Positions 56,487 through 64,000 of a stretch of DNA of 64,000 bases are shown piece by piece (the first letter of the stretch is position 1; each line of letters starts with the position of its first letter). Both the position numbers and the translations under genes were made by a program. The stretch is from positions 40,369,501-40,433,500 of the forward strand of contig NC_080591.1 of the NCBI RefSeq assembly GCF_029962835.1. Direction: 5' to 3'. The DNA is from Magnolia sinica (lineage: Eukaryota; Streptophyta; Magnoliopsida; Magnoliales; Magnoliaceae). The notes beneath the pieces are model-generated. The model did not search any database and had not been told where the DNA came from. It worked only from the letters and a program-made list of their open reading frames with translations.

Positions 56487-59400
56487 CGTAAGGCCCATAT
56501 CCTAGTACCATACCATTTCTTGGACTCCCACGATCCTCCCCATCGAATTCTAGCGACCTGCAGCCTGTAGACAGTGTTTGCACGAGACCTTAAGTCGCAT
56601 CCTAAAGATCTGAGTCGGTTCGACTCTAAACCTGTACCATTGCGACTGCACCGTCGCCGCGGTTCCAACGCCATGTCTTGTGCACCATGCGATGCCTAGG
56701 CTAGGAGTTGTGGCCACGTATAATCTCGACAAATACCGCGCATTGCAGGCCCTGAGGGATTCCAAATAAGAAAGGATCTCTACAACTAAAATCATCATTA
56801 CATGACATCATGCCTACCTATCCTAGCCTAACCTATACCTATCATGACATCATGCCTAGCCCCACACATGCCTTACAACCCATCATTACTAGCATGCTAC
56901 CCTCTCTCTCTTCCCATGCCTCTTACAACTCATCATCACCTCTTACAACTATTATTACACCACCATCATGGCCTTACACACCATCATGCTTCCCTTCCAT
57001 GACTACCCCATCTCTCTCATTTCTCTAGCATTCTTCTCTCTCCCAAGAAACCATTAGAGCTCTAGGAGAGAAGAAGAAACCCCATAGCTCAGCCCCTTTT
57101 CCTAACCATTCTCACCCATCCCACCCTCAAAACACCATCATCCACCATTAAAGAAGGAGCTTGGAAGCTAAGAAGTCCTAGAAACAAAGAAGGAGATAGA
57201 GGTGGGTGTTTTATAGGATAATTTTTTTTATTTGTTATGCATGGGACAAGTGGGACCTACTGGTTAATGGTAGGGATCCCATTTTGGACCCTAGGTATGG
57301 CCAATGGCCCACCATGATGCACATCATATCCACACCTTTCACATGTAATCCTGTTTTTGTATCTGGATAGAAAGTTTTAAAAATCATATAAAATCAATCG
57401 TGACAAGATCGGAGTTGAAACTTGGGAATGAACTATAATATGATCTAACTCTGGGCCAAATTTCGTAGCCATCCAACAGTCCAATCATCCGTAACATCAA
57501 GCTTACTTGGTTGTTGTCCAGCAGCACATGCAAGATTCCGATTTGCCAACAACAGACCCATTTTTAATTCCTTTAACGAATGTATTAAAAATACATGTTC
57601 CATTGGATTCATAGAAAATCGAAATAGCTTTCCAGCAATATATAATAAGCCTCAATCGGAGTTCAGATGGATGAGATCTTAGCCTTATACAAAAGATGTA
57701 TTTGGGGGCTTGTTATAACCATTCTTGTGTGGGCCATATTCGTGACTACAATGGTCAGATGTATTTGATATTTGTTCTTAACTTACTTAAGATAGTAAAC
57801 AATCATATGTATGATCCTTATGGTCAAATTCTTTCATGATAAAATTTAGAAAATTCTAGACCGATAGATACTTCTGTAAGGATAAACCTTAAATTGTTTT
57901 GTATGGTTCAGATGGATCCCAGGCTCTGTATGATTGGAAACCTATATACAGCCTAAATGACATACTCCCAAACCATCCATTGGCTCAGATTTTCCAGCAT
58001 AGTGGCTAATCATAGATATTTGATCAAGACATTTCATGTGCTACTTGTATGTTGTATGTATGTTGACCATAACATTCATCCTCGGATTATGGACCCACTT
58101 AGTAGTGAGACTACTTTTGATTTATGTACTTTATTAGTTCATTTAATCTGAATAGCCATGTATATTGATGTGTGTCGCTTATCTATGCTTTGCTAGCATG
58201 TAGTCCCACTTGCCATTGGATTTATTTAATTTCCTTTGCACTTTCTGTTTGTTGAAATTTTCCATGCAACACCTTGTAGTGGGCCCCACACTTTGTAGTT
58301 AAGGTCTCACTTTAGGGGATGGTTAATCCTTATATAAGTAAGCTGGGATGTCACACCTTTTTGTCAGGAATGATCCCTAAGTGTTTGGAAATTGGGCCCT
58401 AAGTTGTGACAGACCCTATTTCTAAAAATTGTCTGATTATTTGTGTTTTGTACTAACTTTGGGCCTCTGTAGTGGACCACATGTTGGAGATATGAGTAGG
58501 CCACCACTTAGGACCTTTAATGTATACCAATGAATAGATAAATAATATTTTACTCGGGCTAAATCAGACCCCACATGATCAGGGAGTGGATCCCAAAATG
58601 TGGCCAGGCATAGTTGTGCAAAAAATTATGTGCAAAAAATTAAAGTACCTATGTTTGGCCCTATACCAAATATTATGTGTACACAACCAGTTGGTCCTAG
58701 CTTATACTTTTTAAAGTACATATATAGTACTACCAAAGGCACTAGAAGGCACACTAAAAGGTGGTCCCTTATGATCATGGGACATACTCAAAATTGGGCC
58801 AAAACTAATTCTGCACTATGTTTCCTGCACATTTCCTCCAAGTACCCATGTTTGGGACATCACCGTAAATTGTAAACACCCAATCTATGAGGCTTGCCTT
58901 ATACCTTTTAAAGCCTCTACATAGAGCTACCAGATGAATCCCTCCTTTCACCATATATGGGTCCCACACGATCATAAATCTGAATTGAAGATGGCCAAAA
59001 ACCAACATTTGCGCAAAACCAAAAAACTGTTTGATGTAAAATTTATGTGGGGCCACATTAGGGGGGTCCACCACCTTCCCAAAGCATTTAATATAGTATC
59101 TAAACTCTGAAAAATAACTCTCAGATATTGTTGGGCTTAAAAACCTTAAGTGGGCCATCTAGTATGGGCTATCTGGTAAGGGCCTTACCTTTCATGTAAT
59201 AAGGTCCACCTAGCATGTTTTATAAATGGGTGTTGTATAACTTGTAAAATATTTAGTGGACAAATCTTGCTGTCCAAATATTCTCTTAAGATATAGGTGG
59301 CCTTGGGCCCATCTAATTGATGCAAACCTAAGGCCCAAGCGGGCCCAACACAGAGAAATCATTGGGGAATGAGAAACCCACAATGGTAACCTTCCTTGAG

Positions 59401-61190
59401 CCTGTTGGGTAGGCCCATTGCCTACAGGGCAGCGTGCCTTTCATACTACCTCTAGTCAAGTGAACCATGCTTAGAGAGACCTATTTTACAATGCGTAAAC
59501 TGGATAATTGGATTTTTTTTGTTTGTTGTGTATGTGGCTAGTGGGCCTAATATGATATATAACATGAGAGACGTTATCATGTTATCCTTTATGTTTGAGA
59601 TTGTGCATTATTTCTAGTTGGTGGAATGTGTGGGGCCGACTTAGTTGTGGAATTAGATCCACACCATTCAAAGTGTTGTGGTTGGACATTTATGCCCTTG
59701 GGTTGGCCTATTAGTTCACCAGTGAGACTCATACTTGACCCATACAGCCCCATGCCTTGCATGTAGTTCAAGTCCAGTGTGGAAGTCACATTAGGTAGGA
59801 TGCACATAGTGATGAGTGAGATGATGATACATATACGGTAACATGATAATGATGATTGTGAGTTGTTTCTTGAAATGATAGATTAGATTTAATGGATGGT
59901 GAATTATAACGTATGAATTGATGATGGATGGGTAATTATTTAAACACTTATGACATTGTTTATGTTAATCATGAAGTGAAAATGATCCTCATGGTAATGA
60001 TGATGATGATATTATATTATATTATATTATATTATATTATATATATATATATATATGCATGATGATAAAACATGTTAGTTGACCACCATGCTTGATATCC
60101 AAGTGATAATAATGCACGTATTGATTGTCTTAATGATAATGTGGATAAGAAAATCATATTTTACTTAATGCATGGATAATGATAAATAAATGATGTTGGT
60201 GGACGTAAGGATAACTTTATGCATGATAGACGACTAATGCCTAGGGCATGTATAATGATAGTATTGGACAATGGTCATGATATTGATGATGCATGTGAAT
60301 CCCTATATGTTATGTACTCAATGCACATGATTGCCTGATACATGTTATGAGGGTAAATTTGATGTTGAATAATGTCTATGATAATAATGATACATGTTAG
60401 AACTTGTGTACCACCATAACCTATGCACCTTATGTATGTGCATGTTATAAGAGCCTTGGTGGCCATTTGTTAAGTATTCAAAAGAGGTATAGGGCCCCAA
60501 TGTGCTATTGAAGACACTTAAATATATGGACCCTCGCGTCACATTAGTTATTCTTGTGTTTAGGCCGATTATTGTTTATATCTAATAATCATGCTAGTGT
60601 ACTTAGTCTAGTAGGACACATTGAGAACATCTTAGTATAATGTCACAGTACATGCCCACACTCATCATTTGCATGCATGTTGTGAGGAATGATTGATCAT
60701 AGCATATGCCATTGAGCTGAGTTATTTAGGGTACTCCTTGTGGGATGAAGTTGCCCCACATGATCGTACGGTATGCGTAGGTTGATGCATGACTGGATGG
60801 TATGACTCATGTATCTCGTATTTTGTGTGACATGATCGCTTGGCGCCCAAGAGACACCAGGATAGTGGCCTTCACAGCATATTCTAGATGACCAAATGGG
60901 ACACCAAAAATGTTTGGGACTCAGTATATGCGCACTCTGGATGTCCGTGGGTGAAAGTACCTAAACTTTCATGGTCAAGAGATGCTCCAACGTTTAGACC
61001 AAATGGATACGTGAGCGCCCGATTGCCGAATATCAGTAGGGTGCGTCTCCCACTATGTCATGATCAGTTGGAAGGGGTGTGGCTTTATCTGCCCCGAGGG
61101 TAGGGGACAAAGCTAAGCTAAGTTTGATCAGCTTAGAAATGGGTTCGTTATTGATGTGTCGGGTACATATTGGTAAACTACTGGGCAGGG
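56487..61190 (+). mobile_element. LTR E (family of D and F), inserted in C and cut by F
   Basis: It starts with a one-base variant of TGTAAGGCCC then ATATCCTAG and shares the next 250 bases with the starts of D (reverse) and F, including CACCGTCGCCGCGGTTCCAA. Toward the right it matches D's far half (GTCTCCCACTATGTCATGAT, GAGGGTAGGGGACAAAGC). It breaks off at 61190 where F begins. No gag or pol is seen. It could be a solo LTR or the 5' LTR of a larger element. Small open frames at 58600-59158 and elsewhere are LTR sequence. Confidence 0.8.
60010..60056. repeat. (ATATT)n / (AT)n microsatellite in E
   Basis: Six or so ATATT units run into an AT run of about 20 bases. Confidence 0.9.
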
Positions 61191-62182
61191 TGTAAGACCC
61201 GTATCCTAGCCCGTACTGTTCCGTCGACTCCCGCGATCTTTTTCGTCGAATTTCGAATCCGCAACCTGTAATCGACGTTTGCTCACGACCCTAAGTCGTA
61301 TCCTGTAGATTTGAGTCAGCTTAATCCAAGACTTGTACCATTACGACTGCACCATCGCCGCGGTTCCAACGCCGCGACTCGCATACCGATCCGATACCCA
61401 GGTCAGAAGATGTGAGCCGACATTTATTTCAAGAAAACACCGCGCATTTGCAATCCTAAGAGAATCTCTACGACATGTCACATCAATTAATCCCTCAATC
61501 AATCAGTTAATCACCTAATGTTCGGTACAAGGGCACCCATACTTCCTTTCTCCACAAGTTAAGCAACCACCAAGTCAACCAACCTCTCACCTCACATCAC
61601 CCATCACTCTCTCTCCTTACAACTCTCTCTCTCTCTCTCTCTCTCTCTCCTTTCTCTTCATAAATTCCAAGCTAAGGAAGTGTTGGACGTCCAAGCCATT
61701 CTAAGAGAGAAAAGTGGTTTTTGTGTGGCCCACCTTTCCATCCCAAAAATCTATCATCCTAGCCCTTCATTTCTCATCCTCTCCATCAAAGTGAAGCACA
61801 AGGAGATTGGCATTCCAACGGACCGAGAAGATCGAACGGTGGGTGCTCATTAGGCTAGATTTTTCATGTTTGATGATGGGCCAAGTGAGGCCTACCAATT
61901 GATGGTATGGATCTTACTTTGGACCCTAGGTGTGGCCGATAGCCCACCTTGATGCTCATGATCGTTCCATGATGGGGCCATTCTCCATGGACCCCATCAT
62001 GATGTTTATTTTTCCTTTCATGTCAAGAGGTCATCTAGACCGTCCATTTTGGGTGGAGAATGGATCTCCACCATTGATCCTTGATTTGGTAGGCCCACAT
62101 GCATTGGGACCCACTTGATGTATAATTAGATGCTTGAAACAGAGGGCCCATAGTATCGGGGTCCCTCCATCACACGTGTCTC

Positions 62183-62186
<4 letters not shown>

Positions 62187-62222
<36 letters not shown>
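62187..62222. repeat. (CT)n microsatellite in F
   Basis: About 18 CT units. The counterpart in D is the GA run near 29868. Confidence 0.92.
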
Positions 62223-62224
<2 letters not shown>

Positions 62225-63284
62225 TTTCTTTGTGATGATGTAGTTGTGTGACCCACTTGGATGGACCCCACTTTGATGTATGTATTACCCATGTCATCCA
62301 ACCTGTCCTTTTGGTGGCCCACGTCCATAGGTGGGGCCCACCTCAAATGTATGTAATATGCCCAAACTGTCCAGCATCCAGGGACACTGGACGTTGATGG
62401 AAAACCAAAAATATTAGCCTTGGTTCAAGGCTATTTGGGTGGGCTGCTTGTGTAGGCCCCACCTTGATGTATAAATTCAATCCAAGCCGTCCATCCTTTC
62501 CCCACCTCATTTTAGGCGTTGAGCTGAAAAATGAAGCTGATCCGACCTTCTTGCGGGCCACAGCATAGGAAAATGGGATTTGTACTGTTGAAAAACCACC
62601 TGATGTTTCTATACTCCAAAACACCTTGAATATTGGGCTTGTTTGGCTTGTCTTGAGCTATGGGAAATAGTGGATAGGGTGGATTCGCCTGATGTGGGCC
62701 CCACATATGAAAAACCACTGAAAAACCCTTTTAAAAAAAATATATAATAATGAGTATATTAGACAGCGCCTGACGCTACTGCGTCTGGCGAGCGGGCAGG
62801 AACCATGACCCCAGCCGTGGGCCCCACTGTGATGTGTGTAGAACATCTACACCGTGCATTTTGACAGGGCCCCTTAGGGCAGTGGGCGATCCAAAAATCA
62901 GCCATATAAGAAACTCAGATGGCCCATGTCACTGGAAATAGTGTGAGTGAACGATTGCCATTGAAACCCCTTTTTGGGTTTACAAAAGTTTTGGATTATT
63001 ATGAATTTTTTTTCCTCTGTACGCGGGTCTGTGCAACCTTACCAACGGATTGGATGACAAATAAACGTTATGGTGGGCCCCACGTGGACCCACCCAATGA
63101 TGCATGTGTTTTCTTCATGTCATGGATAGTGGCACTCACCACGAAGCATGTGTTTTATCTGTGTATGCCACCACGCTACAGGTGTACTGCGTCAGTACAG
63201 CGTGGGACCCACGTGATGTATTTGCTTATCTACACCGTCCACCCACTGGATGGTGGGACCCGCCCCACGTGTGGGACTCCACCT

Positions 63285-63400
63285 GATGTGCGTGTGTGTG
63301 TGTGTGTATATATATATATACATATATTATATTATATTGTATATATTATATATATTAAATATAGATTATATATGATATTATATAATATATACATGATGGT
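63285..63400. repeat. GT / AT microsatellite tract in F
   Basis: (GT)n passes into (AT)n and then TATATTA-type AT-rich sequence. The same site in D (29470-29520) is also AT-rich. Confidence 0.85.
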
Positions 63401-63499
63401 GGGCCTTCATGGGACCCACCATGATGCATGGGTTGCATCTAAGCTGTCCAACCATTTTGATAGCCATTTTAAGGCTTGAGACTAAAAATAATACAAATC

Positions 63500-64000
63500 T
63501 ATAGTTCAAGTGGACCCCACCTTGGTATATGTATGGGGCCCATTTTGATTTATTTATGGCCATCCATTGAGGCCCACCTTGGTATGTGTATGAGGCCCAT
63601 CTTGATTTATTTGTGGTCGTCCATTGAGGCCCATATGATATGCATATGGCCCATGTGATTAGGCCCATTTTGATGTATTCTAAGGCCCATCCATTAGGGC
63701 CCACCTTTGATATGTATGAGACCCATCTGTGAGGCCCACCTTTGATATGTTTATTGCCCATCTGTGAGGCTCACCTTTGATATGTTTATGGCCCATCTGT
63801 GAGGCCCACCTTTAATATATTTATGGCCCATCTGTGAGGCCCACCTTTGATATGTTTATAGCCCATCTGTGAGGCCCACCTTTGATATGTTTATGGCCCA
63901 TCTGTGGTCCCACCTTTGATATATTTATGGCCCATCTATGCGGCCCACCTTTGATATGTTTATGGCCCATCTGTGAGGCCCACCTTTGATATATTTATGG
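63500..64000 (+). repeat. Minisatellite in F, 35-base period
   Basis: From about 63700 the unit GAGGCCCACCTTTGATATGT plus TTATGGCCCATCTGT repeats at an almost exact 35-base period (63731, 63766, 63801, 63836, 63871, ~63906, ~63940, 63975) and continues past the window end. Looser copies with TTGATTTATTTATGG run from about 63500. Same theme as the array in D. Confidence 0.9.

Larger units (their letters stand above)
61191..64000 (+). mobile_element. LTR F, inserted in E, running off the window
   Basis: It begins TGTAAGACCCGTATCCTAG and follows D and E closely: the CACCATCGCCGCGGTTCCAA block at 61349, a CT run at 61623-61650, the TTTGGACCCTAGGTGTGGCC block at 61918, and a second CT run at 62187-62222. 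The five bases before it, CAGGG, are the candidate target duplication. The right end is outside the window. The 186-codon frame at 62919-63479 has no family features and crosses AT repeats; it is not accepted. Confidence 0.82.

Noticed and set aside
58600-59158. Frames of 91 and 117 codons in LTR E
   Set aside because: They overlap on opposite strands, have no family features and lie within LTR sequence.
62919-63479. A 186-codon plus-strand frame
   Set aside because: It lies in LTR F and crosses GT/AT microsatellite sequence (YIYIHILYYIVYIIYI); no domain is seen.
63700-64000. CRISPR-like array of regular 35-base repeats
   Set aside because: There are no unique spacers; the repeats abut, as in a minisatellite, and the setting is a plant LTR.

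Overview
The window looks like a piece of a large, repeat-rich flowering-plant nuclear genome. Everything identifiable is transposon-derived: Ty3/gypsy elements of the Athila group (gag with an LKLFPFSLK-type motif, primer-binding sites matching tRNA-Asp), Ty1/copia remains of the SIRE/Maximus type, several long solo LTRs with TGTAA...TTACA ends, and one CACTA (En/Spm) DNA transposon. The GTGGGCCCCAC-rich LTRs recall magnoliid genomes, but that is from memory and weak. I see no intact host gene, no tRNA or rRNA, and no organellar insert.

Layout. 1-2741: two copia LTR remnants, then a copia primer site and gag start. 2742-22546: Athila element A on the plus strand, with a second Athila element B (8675-20297, minus strand) inside it. 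22547-25649: a truncated LTR (J). 25650-26335: more copia gag. 26336 to 56486: Athila element C on the minus strand. Its 3' LTR is opened by two solo LTRs: D at 26534-33789, which itself holds solo LTR I at 30414-33535, and H at 34796-39362. Its interior is opened by the CACTA element (42533-54315) and by LTR E (56487-61190). E is interrupted by F, which runs off the window end.

The nesting gives a relative chronology: copia, then C, then D, then I; copia, then C, then E, then F; and A, then B. LTR divergence judged by eye agrees for A and B: about 10% between the LTRs of A and about 3-4% between those of B. Target duplications at the joins support the calls: TGGGA for D, CTTGG for H, TAA for the CACTA element, and GGCGT/GGCAT for I.

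The most interesting object is the 11.8-kb CACTA element. It has clean 22-bp inverted ends and TACGGAT subterminal repeats but no recognisable transposase. Its cargo includes a 5'UTR-like CT-rich segment, a pentatricopeptide-repeat fragment, several exon-like pieces with splice signals, a 164-bp tandem duplication, and a 4.85-kb telomere-like array of CCTAAA/CCTATAA/CCAAAA words. Also notable are arrays of short near-palindromic words in three unrelated LTRs, and minisatellites within the long solo LTRs.
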